Assembly: GCA_030761205.1 (NCBI GenBank)
Contig: JAULJL010000040.1
Coordinates: 129,001-193,000 of the forward strand
DNA: 64,000 bases
Source: Fremontodendron californicum
Lineage: Eukaryota; Streptophyta; Magnoliopsida; Malvales; Malvaceae
Reading direction: 5' to 3'
Part shown: piece by piece, positions 35,199 to 47,489 of the stretch
Layout: each line of letters opens with the position of its first letter
Numbering within the stretch: position 1 is the stretch's first letter
Made by a program: the position numbers and the translations under genes
Notes under the pieces: model-generated
What the model saw: the letters and a program-made list of their open reading frames with translations, nothing else
Database searches by the model: none
Told to the model about the DNA's origin: nothing

Positions 35199-38100
35199 TG
35201 TAGACACCTAATTTTGTCCGGACCACTAAAACAGGTATGTTTAAGAGGTCGAGCATAAAAAGTCAAACTCAAAAAAGTCAACCTCGAAAAAAGTCAACCC
35301 CAAAAAAGTCAACCGTAAAAAGTCAACTACTGAAAAAGTCAACCCACTTTCAAAATCAAGATTTTAAGTTCAATTGAAAAATGGCAAAACAATTTTGATA
35401 ATCCGAGGTCTACATTGAAAGATATGGAGTTCGGAAGTTGGGATTTTGAGATTCAGTAGAAAGGAAACCCTAATCTGAGAAATTTGGGGAAAAGTGCTTA
35501 AACGATCAAATTGGTCGAAATTGAAGGTTCCAAATGAAAGATAAGCACTGACTACAGGTAATAGGAAGCCACTTGTAATAAAAAGCAAAAGCAAAGTCAA
35601 TTCGGGAAAAAAACCGAGAATTAGGGTTTTTGGTGGATTCCGGTGAAATTGGAAAGAATCACAGAAATGGCCCGACTTGGTAGGACCAAAGCCCCCAATG
35701 GATGAGGAATGGTTAAAAGGGATAGCCCAAGGCTCAGCTTGAAGAAAATCTAAAAATCGAACTTGTTTTGAGCAAAACCGGGTTTCAAAGGCAAAATGGC
35801 AAACTTGGAAAATTTGGGAAAAATAGCAAATGGACTCCGAAAATTCTAAAAATTTGCAAATCTCTTTCTTAAATCATTTGAAAGAGATTGACGAAAGAAA
35901 ATATTGATTCGGAGTTCGTTTGCAAAATGGCCAAATCCCTGGCTTCTTATGGAGTAATTCAAGAAGAAAAATCCAGAAAAAATAGCAAATGAGCTCCAAA
36001 TCTTCTGAAATTTTGAAAATCTCATTTTTATATTATTTGGAAGATATTGGCAAAATAAAATCTTGATTCGGAGTTTATTTGCAAAATGGCCAAATCCCGG
36101 CCCTCTAATGCAATAATTCAACAAGATAAATCTCGAAAAATAGCAAATGAGCTCCAAATCTTCTGAAATTTTTCAAATATCATTTTTAAATTATTTGGAA
36201 GATATTGGCGAAAGAAAATCTTGATTCAGAGTTCGTTTGCAAAATGGCCAAATCCCGGGCCTCCTATGTAGTAATTCAAGCTGATAAATCCCGAAAAAAT
36301 ACCAAATGAGCTCCAAAAATTATGAAAACTTCCAGATCACACTTTTAAATTATTTGAAAGATATTGGTGAATAAAAATCTTGATTTTGAGCTCGTTTAAA
36401 AAATGGTAAAATATGGAGGCATAAAAGGGCATTTTTGGAAGAAAAAATCTAAATAAATAGCAAACAGACTTGGATAATTTTGAAAACTTCCAGAACTCAA
36501 TGTTTTATTATTTTGGAAGTATTAAAAAAATAAAAATTGAATTTGGAGTCCGTTTGATATTTATTTCCATCCGAGGGGCAAAACGGTCATTTCATCCAAG
36601 CAACCGAAAAGGTCTTCTTTGGGCCTTTCAAAAATCAGACTTGGGCTGGAAAAGAGAAGTGCTGGCCTTCCAAGGCCCAAAGGAAGGAGGAAGCTTCTAA
36701 TTTTGCAATCAAATGGCCAAAAATTAAGAGTCAGTTAGAGATTCTCTTTGATCAAGCCATGGTGATTAAGCCACATAGGCCAAGAAAGAGTGTCAACATT
36801 ATTCTTGAACAGCTATAATTTGGGACAGCTGATATGCAAATCTAAGGGTGATAATTTCATGACTTTTTCACCTTGAATTATTAGCCATTTGATTGAAAAT
36901 TAGTTGGGAAAAAATGACAACACCTTTGCATGAGAGATCGGGGTTTCGGCCAGCTCTAATAGGGGGCAGATTTCATTTTTTGACACTTCATTTTTGCTAA
37001 TTGCTCTTAGTTTTTACTTGGTTTTTCTCTCTTTGGTTGAAAGCAAAAAGAAAAAGTTTAGAAAAGAAAGGAAAGTTTGAAGAGATAAAGCTTGAAATAT
37101 AGCTTCTTGAGGTTGCTCTTGAGCAACAACTCTTGCAGTTTCTTGATTTTCCATTCTTGTTTTTGCTATTTTGATTACTATTTGGTGAGTTTCCTTTTTA
37201 AATAAATGTTTTTTTTTATTGTTCTTCTTAAGTTCTTTCTTCATCTTTTTCTTAAAGATATTTTTGACAATTTTTTTTACAATTTCTCACCATGGCCGAA
37301 TGGCCTACATTCTTTATTTAAGTTGTTGTTTTGTTTATTTTATCATGTTGTTTTATGTTATTTTCTTTGATCTTGATGTTTTAAATGTTATTCTACTTCA
37401 TATACTTGACTTATATTTTAATTTGGTTGCTTTGTTTGTTGCCATTTATGATTTAAATATCATGTTTTTTGCATTTTTAATTTTCTGTTTTCATAATGTT
37501 TAAATTTTTTGGTGTTTTAGATTTAGTATATCAAGTGTTTGTGAAAATGCTTGTGTGGTGTTTGCATGATTTGAGTTTTATATTTTAGTTGAGCATGTTA
37601 GTATATCAAGTGTTTGTGAAAATGCTTGTTTGGTTTTAGTATTTCTACTTTGTGTTTGCATGTTTTGAGTGTTATATTTTAGTTGAGCATGTTAGTATAT
37701 CAAGTGTTTGTGAAAATGCCATGATTGTTGGAGCTTGAGGCCATTCGGCTACTCCATGTGTTTTGCATTGTGTGTTGCGTTTTTGCCATGTTAGTTGGTA
37801 GGTTTTGCATTTGCATGATATTTGATTTAGTTTTGCATGTTAGTATACCAAGTGTTTGGGAAAATGCCATGTTTGCTAGTTACATAGGCCATTCGGCCAC
37901 TCCTTGAATTTTTGCATTGTATGTGCATTCTTGCCATGTTAGTTAATAGGTTAGCATTTGCATGATATTTGTTTGAGTTTTTGGTTTAAGCATGCTTTGT
38001 GTTTGTGAAAATGCCATGCATATTTTAGTTATTAAGTTTGGTTTATTTTCCATGCATGTTCATGCATTTTAGGTCTAGGTTGCATTAAATGCCATGCAAG

Positions 38101-40345
38101 TTCATTTAGGTCTAGGTCACTATATGAATGCCATGCATTTTTTCATGACATTTAGTTTTAAACTCATGCATTTCATGCATTATACTTGCTGTATTTTTTC
38201 ATGCATTTCATGTCCATGCCACTTGAATAATGACTTAGGCCAATTAATGGTTCAAAGTCATGCTCTCTTGAGCACACTTGTGGAAAATTAAAATTTGTCA
38301 AATTGATTATTCTACCTTTGTATGTTTTTTTACTTAACCAATTTTTATCTAACTTTCAAAAAGTCCTAGATACTGTTTGTGAGTTATTTTATGAGTCTTA
38401 AATATTCTTACTTTGATTTTTAAATAATTTTATCAAAGGCAAAATGTATTTTGGCAAAACAGTTTTTTTCACCCAGTACTCGTACTTTTCCGATTTTTCT
38501 GGGAATTCATATTTAATCAGAAAATTAAGCCGATTGTTTCCCGTGGACTTTTACATGTCCTGAGTCTCCAGTATTTTTTTCAGAAGTTTTTGAATTTTTA
38601 AAAATAGGGTAAAAAATCGTGGCTTAAAACTGGACAGTGGAGTCATAATTGAATTAAAAGAAAAATCATTTTTCTGTTTTGGTTAAGTTACTTAGAGGGG
38701 GCTGATTAGGAAGGTTAGCTACTGACTTAGAGTAGTTTCTAAGCCTTTTTAAACTCTAAAAATAATTTTTTAACTCTCGGGTTAAGGGTGGTCAAGTCCG
38801 GATTTTAAACTTAGGAAATTAGAGCAATTTAAAAAAGGGTTTAACCCAGTTTTTATTTTTAATCTAAGCTTTTCAAAATTGTTTTCAAACAATCACAAAG
38901 TATTTTGGTTTTAGAATATTTAATTTGACATATTTTCCTAAGGTAGCCGGATATATTTTTAGATATATGGATTTCCTTAATTAAAGGAAAAAATACATTT
39001 CATGCATTGCATTTTCCATATTCATGCATTTTATATAATATGTGATTTTTTTTGCTGTGATAATTTTTATGATATTGTTATGATTTTGAGTTATGTTATA
39101 TTGTTTATTATATGATTTGGAATATTTCATGATATCCTATGCTTTTTATTTAATTATTTTTTTGTTATACTATTTAGCATATACTATGTTCATGCATTAA
39201 TATTTTCATTTTATTTCCATGCATATTATATGATAGCATTATTTTTTTATTCCATGTCATTTAAATTATATGCCATATCATTCATATTTTCCATGTTATT
39301 TAAATTATTTCATTTCATGTAGAATATAATATGTTACCTAGGTCATTTCATTTAGGATATATTATGGCATTTAGGATATTTTATTTCATTTAAAATATAT
39401 TACATGATTTAGGATATTACATTTCATATAGAATATATTATGTTACCTAGGTCATTTCATTTCATTTAGAATATGTCATATAACTTAGGACAATTTATTT
39501 CATTTAGAATATGTCATATAACTTAGGACATTTCATTTCATTTAGAATATACTAAGGCATTTAAATTATATCATATTATTTAGGAAGCATTATATTATTT
39601 AGATTTTTTATGTCATTTTATTTATGTCATACATATACATATTCATTTCTTTTAAATGTTTTCAAAAAAAGATAATGATTTTCAATAAAATAAAGATATT
39701 CCCGAGTTAAAATAATTCATGAGTTCTCTGCCAGGTTTGCTGGGGAGGATATCATCAATTATTATTAATAACGAAATATCTTCTTTAAAAGGAGAATGAT
39801 TCGAAATTTTTTCCAAAATTAATAAAATTTTCTATATTTTGCCACGTTTGTTGGGGAATATAGGAAAATTTTGAATTTATAAATTCCGGATCATTTTCAA
39901 TTAAAAATGGATTTATTTTTCTTTAAATTGGCAATTAACTTGAAATACTAAATTTAAAACCAACTTTACACCGAGATTTGAGATAACACACGATTAATAA
40001 GGTACCGTTTTATATAGGCGTTTTGGAGGTGCTAATCCTTCCCCATACGTAATCGAGTCCCGAACTCGTTTCTTTGATTTCTCTGGTTTAAAACGCAGAC
40101 TTGAAATAGGTTTTTAAAATGTTTTAATTAATTTTTAAAATATTTTATAAAACCGGTTTTAATATGTGGCCGATCACACCTAGCTAAAAAATATTGGTGG
40201 CGATTCCATGTCTTTTTCAAGGTCATTTTCAAAACCTTCATTTTTTTAGAGGAATTAAGTCGACTTTTCCTCGATTTTTATTAATGTCACGCTTAACGAA
40301 TAATAAAGTCTTGCGATGAGACTCGTTATTTTTTAGGTTGCGACA
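35199..40345 (+). repeat. 5' LTR of element B
   Basis: The LTR of 5147 bp starts TGTAGACACC and ends GGTTGCGACA. Compared with the 3' LTR it lacks about 72 bp close to its start (after GGTATGTT at 35234-35241). It holds four 159-bp units and a further repeat zone around 37520-37720. The antisense strand keeps a 76-codon frame at 35370-35600. Confidence 0.94.
35893..36527 (+). repeat. 159-bp tandem repeat in the 5' LTR of B (4 units)
   Basis: Unit starts at 35893, 36052, 36210 and 36369 are spaced 159, 158 and 159 bp. The 3' LTR has the same four-unit state (53944, 54103, 54261, 54420). Confidence 0.9.
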
Positions 40346-40348
40346 GCT

Positions 40349-40367
40349 TGGCGACTCCACTGGGGAC
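40349..40367 (+). promoter_or_regulatory. Primer binding site of B (tRNA-Arg type)
   Basis: TGGCGACTCCACTGGGGAC starts three bases after the LTR and is identical to the site of element A. It fits the complement of the 3' end of a plant tRNA-Arg. Confidence 0.88.
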
Positions 40368-41363
40368 AATTAGAGAGTCAGGCCTAGAATTAGTCGTGTG
40401 TTATCAAAGTCTCGGTTTTGTTGGTTTAATTGGTATTTAATTTTAATTCCCATATTTTTTTTAAAAAAAATAAAGATAATTTCCAAAAAAAAAAAATAAT
40501 AATAATAAAATGTTTTTTAAATATGTTCATATTTCATGTGCATACATATTATATTTGTTCTCTGGTTATTTTGGTGCATATATTCATTTATTGATTAATT
40601 GATGATTTATGTTGTTTAATCTTATCGGGGCATTTAGAATAAGGGATATAGAATAGGTGGTAAAGGTTTGTTATTTCTCCTCACACACTACACGTGCATT
40701 TGCATATCATGAATCCTATACCCGGGTTCCGTCTTTTTAGGTGGGAGCAAAGTAACTAAGCCTTCGTGATTAACAATCCGCATGGGCTAGTGAAACACTT
40801 CCAGAGTATTAAATTACCTAAGCCTTCATGATTAATAATCCGCATGGGCTAGGGAAATAGACTCTAACGAGTTGAACCCGCTTTTATCGGGGTGCTTTAC
40901 TAGCCTTCACCGGCGACAGTGAGGAACAATTCGGGGCTTTTAGAACTCATTCTCCTTCATATAGTAAACCTAGGCGAAGCCATGTCGAATTTCCAATTAG
41001 ATATCCCGAAGTTAAGAACACATGGAGGAATATTTCCAATCCTTTTACCTTCTATTCTACTTTCAGAATAAGTTTTTTTTTTTTTCGGACAATGTTGAAC
41101 GTACATCACAATGTCCATAAGAAATGTTGATATTTCATCCCAGAGATGTTACAATGCCAAAATTTTGTTGGCATTCTCAGGGATAATTATTGTTTTGAAT
41201 TATATGTTTTTGTATTATTCATATTTATTCCCGTTATTAATTCATTTTCTTTTTTGTTGTTGTTGTTGTTTTTTTTTTTTTTTTTTTTTTTGCATTTTTG
41301 CCATCATTTTTGCACATTTGAAGGTTATTGGTCTCGGGATATTATTCAACCAAAAGGGTTTTC
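40368..41363 (+). other. Leader region of element B
   Basis: This is non-coding sequence before ORF1, with an A-rich tract at 40470-40510 and a T tract at 41271-41291. It shares blocks with the leader of A (20830-21500). No gene was seen. Confidence 0.6.
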
Positions 41364-43113
41364 ATGGAGGGTCAGAGTGTCTCAGTGGTCGAGAAACATT
41401 TAGAGGTTAGGAAGCAGTCCGAGAAAGGTCAGCAGGATAATGGGGATTATTTGAAGATGGGATATGTGTCAGCATTGCCAGCCGAGGTTGATCTTATTAT
41501 CAAGCAAAATGATCTCTGGGAATTGATTGATATATGGAATCAGTGGAACATATCGAAAAAGAAGCCTTCACTCAGACATATAGGGACATAACACTGTTAG
41601 CTCAGGTTAAGGTCAGTGGTGAGGTGATCCGGGCTGTGGTACAATTCTGGAATCCCGCTTATCGATGTTTTACTTTCAACCGAGAGGATATGACTCCAAC
41701 CATAGAGGAGTATTCGACCTTTCTGCATATTGAGAATGTTATTCCCGATCGTATTTATTTGAAGGTTACAAAAACGCCGGGTTTCAAGAAAAAGGTGTCG
41801 AAGATTTTGGGAGTAGAAAGAAATTGGGTAGAAAGCCATGTTGTCCGAAAATGACTAAACTACTGTATATCATGGGATATTTTATGGCTTTTAATCCATA
41901 GCCATTCAAGCAAGGAGACAGTTAGGAATATTTTTGCTTTGGCTATCTATGGTTTAGTTATCTTCCCGAAAACATTAGGGTATGTGGATGTGGCGATATT
42001 TGATGTTTTCGAGAGGCTTGAGCAACAGATAAATCCAGCCCCGACAATCATAGCAGAAACAATCCGATCCCTGAATTTCTGTAGACGGGAAGGCAAAGGT
42101 CGTTTTCTAGGTTGTATACAGCTCCTCTACATATGGGTTCAGAGCCATTTTTGTAAACAGGAGAACTTCCCTCTTCGCTCATACTGGAAATCTTTTACAC
42201 CAATTGGTGAATTTCTTAAGAGGGATTGGCTTGAGGATAGGACTGAGGAGCAATGGATCAACATATTCCGGAATATCAGGGTTGAGATGATAGTTTGGAG
42301 AGCTCCGTGGATAGCTCCTATGCCGACATTGTATAAATGTGGAGATAGAGCTTCTGTTCCATTATTAGGAGTATGGGGAGGAGTGAGCTATGCACCACTA
42401 CTAAACTGAGGCAATCAGAATCTCGTCAGTTTACTCCAATGACCCATGACCTTAGTAATTTGTTATTTGCTTACGGAGAGGTCGGATATTCGGGAAAGGT
42501 CCCTGAGATTGTGGTGGCATGGAAGGAAACTCATCGGGTGGAGGTAGCTAGATATGCCGATATCGTCACTCCTGATTACCTAACATGGAGGGAATCGAGG
42601 GTTAATGATAGGTTGTTGACATCGGATAGGGATGAAGTTCAGCACTTACGTTCACCACCCAAGAAAGCGCCATCAGAATTAGAAATCGCAAGGGCGGAAT
42701 TTGAAAAAGAAAAATCCTGGATGAACAAGGAGATTGCTCGACTGCAAGAAGAGCTTGAGGACACGAAAGATAGGGAGATAGCCCGAGAAAAACAAAAGGA
42801 AAAGATCAAGAGAGAGCGGGATACTGTTCAAAGTGATCTTCAAGAACTACACTTAGAGAACAAGAGATACCGTTTCAAGCTCAAATTCGAGGGGACTTTC
42901 AAGACTTTCGGGGAATAGGAACAAGAAGTCAGAAACCTCAAGAAGGAGAAGAACTATTGGGCAAAAAAAGCAAAACACGAGGAAGCCCGAGCAAATCAAC
43001 TTGAGAAACAAGCTAGGGAAAACTTACACGGCGATGCTTCTGCTGAAACGTCAAAGGGTCGCGAACAAGTAGGGATCAGATGGAAGAGCAAGGCAGTTAA
43101 AAGAGGACAGTGA
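41364..43113 (+). pseudogene. ORF1 of element B (DUF7745/plant-mobile-domain-like with coiled-coil tail)
   Basis: This is the extra reading frame ahead of gag that marks Ogre elements; its function is not established. The start MEGQSVSVVEKH at 41364 follows the T tract. After a frameshift near 41560 come RDITLLAQVKVSGEVIRAVV and NREDMTPTIEEYSTFLHI. After another break come FALAIYGLVIFPKTLGYVD and SHFCKQENFPLRSYWKSF, then VSYAPLL shifting into the frame at 42373. This resembles the DUF7745 or plant-mobile-domain type of protein found in many plant retroelements, as far as can be judged from memory. From about 42660 to 43060 the protein is a long Glu/Lys/Arg-rich coiled coil, with one in-frame stop at 42916. 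The frame ends with TGA at 43111. Element A has no counterpart. Confidence 0.75.
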
Positions 43114-43552
43114 AGAAGGTCCAGGATCTGAGGGAGTTATTATAGGACCAGTATCTTGTAATAGTTTTTTAAGAGAGATAGATTATCATGTTGTCTAAAG
43201 CAGGGATCTTTTCTTTGATATATTTAGTTCCAGGAAATCAATGAAAGACCGTTTGGTTGGAATTATCCCGGGGCCAATACTTTAAGTACATTCATCATTC
43301 ACTAGTTTTTTCTTTTATATATTTTATTTGTTCATTCATTTATATTCATAATCATTCATTCATTTATTCTTTATTAATTGTTCATACACTTAGTCATTTA
43401 TTTATTTGTTCATTCATTTATTTTTTATAATTAGTAATCTAAGTTCATGCACTTAGTCATTTATTTAGTTGAGCATTCACTAACATTCATTCATTCATTT
43501 TTTCATTTTTTTATAAAATAAAAATAAGAAATGTGTCAATAATTTCTAATCC
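43114..43552 (+). other. Spacer between ORF1 and gag of B
   Basis: This is non-coding, with a degenerate TTCATTCATTTA-type repeat at about 43285-43510. Element C has the same kind of repeat before its gag (63820-64000), so it is an inherited part of the element. Confidence 0.75.
43285..43510 (+). repeat. TTCATTCATTTA-type microsatellite-like tract
   Basis: Degenerate short repeats of TTCATTCATT and TTATTTATTTGTTCATTC lie about 40 bp ahead of the gag start. Confidence 0.75.
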
Positions 43553-45675
43553 ATGGTTTTTAAAACTAAAGGTACAATTGGTCGCACTCAGAAAGAACCA
43601 GACTTCCAACACCCTTACAATACTCGATCTCGAACAAGAGCCATGGAAAACGATCAGCTTGCCAGAATTGAAAGAATGGAAAGAAACCAGAAAGAACTAC
43701 AGGAACAGTTGACTAAGTCTCAAGAGGAGACACGAGAATAGATGACAAAGCTCATGGAGATGATGAGCACTATGATGAAGCAGAAGTGGCTCGGAGAGAA
43801 TTCAGTTACTAGAATAGGGGTAGTGAATCAGGAGGATCGACCAGAAGTAGTACAGAGAAATGGCCAAACAGCCCAACCTGTGGGAAATGAAATCCCAACT
43901 GGGGCAGCTTCCTACATTTACATCCAGCCAGCTGCTGAAGCACAGAATTTCGGTCCAAAAGGGGTAACATCGGAGTTGATCCAATTGAGGTTGAGGTTCC
44001 AGACTTCGAAAAAATGGCAGAAAATGAAAGGGCCAAAATGACCGAACTGAAGAGGGTCGAAACCGCTGAGTCTCATAAGAAATATCAGTTGCTGGAAGAA
44101 AGGCTAAGAGCAGTGGAAGGAGCAGAGTTGTTTGGCAGTCTAGATGCCAAAGAGATGAGCTTGGTACATCATCTAGTAATTCCACCCAAGTTCAAAGTAC
44201 CAGACTTTGAAAAGTATAATAGGGCCACCAACCCATCAGCTCATCTGACCATGTACTGTAGAAGGATGAAAGGGCATGAAGATAATGAGAAATTGCTTAT
44301 TCATTGCTTCCAAGATAGCTTAACAGGGTCAGCCACCCGATGGTACAATCAACTCAGTCGTACCAAAATTCGTTCATGGACAGATTTGGCCAGGGCTTTT
44401 ATAGAATATTATAAGCATGTTTTTGACATGGTACCGGATAGGCTGTCATTACAGAATATGGAGAAGAGGTCCAATGAGACCTTCAAAGAGTATTCGCAGA
44501 GGTGGAGGGATCTGGCCACACAAGTGCAACCCCCTTTAACCAACAAAGAAACCACGGTGCTTTTCATCAACACATTGAAAGCACCTTATTATGACAGATT
44601 GGTGGGAAGCGCTACCAAGGATTTTGCGGATATGGTAATATCTGGGGAAATGATTGAGTCAGCTATTAAAATGGGAAGATGGAAGGGAGCTTTTCCTGCA
44701 AAGAAGAAGGAGGAAACCCATGCAGTTTGCTTCAACCAATACCCTTATACACCTCCTACGCCATACACACCACCAAGGCCCTATACTCCTACCACACCTT
44801 ATGAGCCTCCAACACCGTACACACCATACCCGGGGTATAATCCTTACTACCCCAATGTCAACCACCTTACCCAGAACCCGTTCCCCTACACCAATATACC
44901 ACAACAGCCATTCCCAACTTGCATATCCCCTCAAATCACCCTTCCTAGAAATACTGTCCCAAACACTCAGGGTCCTGCGCGTAATGACCAACGTTCACCA
45001 AGGAGCGATCAAAAAGCCCAATTTGATCTGATTCCCACTACCTACGGTGAGCTATATCCAAAACTATTGCAGGGTCAACTTGTTGCACCCGTATACCTAA
45101 AACCTTTGACACCTCCATATCCAAGATGGTACAATGCAAACACTAAATGTGCATACCATGCGGGAATCCAAGGATATTCAATTGAAGATTGCCTGGCCTT
45201 CAAAAAGAAAGTCCAAAGCCTGATTAATTCTGGGGTTGTGAAGTTTGGATTAAAAAATGGGCCAAACGTAGCTGGAAATCCATTGCCCAATCATGCTGGG
45301 AATCAGGTAAATGCAATATTGACCGAAGAGGGCAGAAGATTAAAAAGGGATATTGGGGACGTTAAGACTCTGATGCTGACAGTATGGGTTGAAATGGTCA
45401 AGGCAGGATTGGTGGAAGATACAGATAGTCTGAAAATGGTTGCGAAAAGGGTGCATAATTGGTGCCCGTTCCATAAGGGTAGAGGCCATGACATACAGAA
45501 CTGCGGGGACTTTCAGGTTAAAGTCCAAAGGATGATGGATAGTTGGGAAGCCCAATTCTACGAAGAGATAGAGGGGGAAATAGAAGTCATTGAAAATACA
45601 GGTGGCTATGGGATAGGAAGACCCCTGATCATCTATTATGATGAACTGGAGAAAAAAGTTATGCCAGTCATTTAA
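43553..45675 (+). pseudogene. Gag of element B
   Basis: This is the capsid and nucleocapsid precursor. The start MVFKTKGTIGRTQKEPDFQH at 43553 is matched in element C. A short Glu-rich coiled coil follows, with an in-frame TAG at 43739 where C has Gln. A one-base loss near 43965 shifts the frame, and the main frame resumes from 44014 with VIPPKFKVPDFEKY, LLIHCFQDSLTGSATRWYNQ, LQNMEKRSNETFKEYSQRW and APYYDRLVGSATKDFADMV. Residues from about 44740 to 44980 are Pro/Tyr/Thr-rich. Two CHHC-type knuckles follow: CAYHAGIQGYSIEDC from 45148, where the usual GH is GY, and CPFHKGRGHDIQNC from 45463. The frame ends at TAA 45673, but the same frame continues into protease, so gag and protease were probably one polyprotein. 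Confidence 0.93.
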
Positions 45676-46663
45676 GAAAATGCGCCCAAATTAATCATTG
45701 ATCTGCCTGTTTCCTTTCCATACAAGGAAAACAAGGCTACACCATGGAAATATGATTGTAGCATGGTTATGCTTGGGTCTTCAAGCCAACAGGATATTAC
45801 AGGTGTGGGGCATTTAACCCGAAACGGGAGATGTTATGCTCCGGAGGCCGCTGAACAGGGATTAGCAAGGAAAGAAAGAGGAACAGATAAAGGGAAGCAG
45901 GTAGTCGAGCCAATCCATATTGAAATGGATTTGCCAAAAGAAACAAAGAGAGGATCAGCCCCGGTTAACAGAATGAAAGAACCAGTATGTGAGAAGAAAG
46001 CTTGTGAGTTCTTGAAATTTATAAAGCATAGTGAGTATAGCGTGGTTGAACAACTGCAACGTCAACCAGCTAGGATCTCAATCTTATCCTTGCTTTTAAA
46101 TTCAGAACCACACAGAAATGCTCTGTTAAGAGTAATAAATCAAGCATACGTGGCTAATAATATATCAGTGGAAAAGCTGGATAGGTTGGTGGGAAATATC
46201 GCAGCAGATGACTACATATTTTTCAGCTATGAGGAGATACCACCCAACGGTATTGGATCAACGAAAGCTCTCCATATAACTACCACTTGTAAGGGGAACA
46301 TATTACCGAGGGTCCTTTTGGATAATGGTTCTTCACTAAATGTGATGCCTTTAGCAACCCTATCCAAATTGCCAGTGGATATATCCTATATGATACCAAG
46401 CTGCACGGTGGTCAGGGCTTTTGATGGAATAAGGAGAGAGGTTATGGGAACCATTGAAGTTCCTCTGGAGATAGGCGCGTGCATTTATACAGTGAACTTC
46501 CAGGTCATGGATATTAATCCATCTTATATTGCTTGTTGGAAGGCCGTGGATACATTCAGCTGGGGCTGTACCCTCATCTCTCCACCAAAAGCTGAAATTT
46601 GTGATGGAGGGCCGGTTGATCACAGTATCAGGGGAGGAAGACATAATAGCTTCCCTATCTCCT
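45676..46663 (+). pseudogene. Protease region of element B
   Basis: This is an aspartic protease that would process the polyprotein. It lies in frame with gag. The active-site motif is VLLDNGSSLNVMPLATL with Asp codon at 46321; the third position is Asn rather than the Thr or Ser common in retroviral proteases, a variant usual in Tat-lineage elements. SYIA near 46525 is followed by a frameshift, after which LVGRPWIHSAGAVPSSLHQK continues the fold in the frame starting at 46529. One dimer-forming unit of typical size is present. The enzyme is broken by the frameshift. Confidence 0.88.
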
Positions 46664-47282
46664 GAATCTCCTTACGTGGAGCCCAATGAAGAGGCCGTGG
46701 AGTGTTCTTTCCGGTCTTTCGAATTTGTAAATGCAGTTTTCGTCGCTGAAGGACGAAAAATTCCGAAATCGAGGCTGTCCAAGAACACAAGGCTGGGGGT
46801 AAGAACCACCGTAGGAAAAGGCTGCAGGGCTGGAAAAGGTCTCGGGAAATATCTTCAGGGGATGGCTCGAGCCATAGAAGTAAAAGGAAAAAAGGACCGG
46901 TTTGGCCTAGGATATCTCCCGAAGGCCCATGAGAAAAAAAAGCAAATTGAAAGGAACTGACAAAGGAGGATGGCCCGTCTTACGAGTATAGATATTGAAT
47001 GGGAGCCTATGACATTCCCACCTATCATTCACAGCTTTCGTTTACCCGGTTCTCTGTTCGGAGAAAAGAATTCTGATGATGTGCTCGTAATGTAGAGCAA
47101 GCCTTCAAGAGGTTCCAAGTGAATAGGGATGAGCAGATGTATGATGTGGAGATCTGCACGACTGAGAAAGATAGAATTGAAATAGAGTATGCTAGCTGGA
47201 TGGTGCGACCTTGTCCACCAGGATATAGACTAACCAATTGGAGTGCGACTGAGTTGCCCATAGTTTTTAAGTCTATTCCAAA
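46664..47282 (+). pseudogene. Protease-RT linker of element B with a G-patch-like segment
   Basis: In the frame that begins at 46529, glycines in VGKGCRAGKGLGKYLQGMAR and GRFGLGYLP-like spacing (KDRFGLGYLPKA, about 46800-46920) fit the G-patch RNA-binding motif known in some retroelement polyproteins. A stop lies at 46958. After it the same frame continues with a conserved linker (IDIEWEPMTF), which shifts frame near 47095, then GYRLTNWSATELPIVFKSIP up to the intron donor at 47283. Its role is inferred from the motif only. Confidence 0.72.
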
Positions 47283-47489
47283 GTAATACTTTTTAAAAAG
47301 CAATCTTAATTATTTTACCCAGAGATATTAAGAGTTTTTTCTGTAATGGGCCTTTTAAACATTTTCATTCAATAAATAACAAGCACAATGCATTATCCAT
47401 ATTGATGTGTCCATATTCTTTCATTTTTGTTATTTATTTTGTTTTCATTATATATTTTCCTATATTGTTTCTTCTCCACCTATTTACAG
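47283..47489 (+). other. Predicted intron between protease and RT of element B (207 nt)
   Basis: The donor is AAA|GTAATAC at 47283, and the acceptor CACCTATTTACAG ends at 47489. An in-frame TAA lies right after the donor, so unspliced RNA stops here. Splicing joins CCA AA to G TGT ACG and keeps the reading frame into the RT. The intron is T-rich near the acceptor. An intron at this place is a described mark of Ogre elements. Confidence 0.82.

Noticed and set aside
43809..45075. Antisense frames of 60-130 codons opposite gag and protease of B
   Set aside because: They are shadows of the true coding strand, whose motifs are clear.
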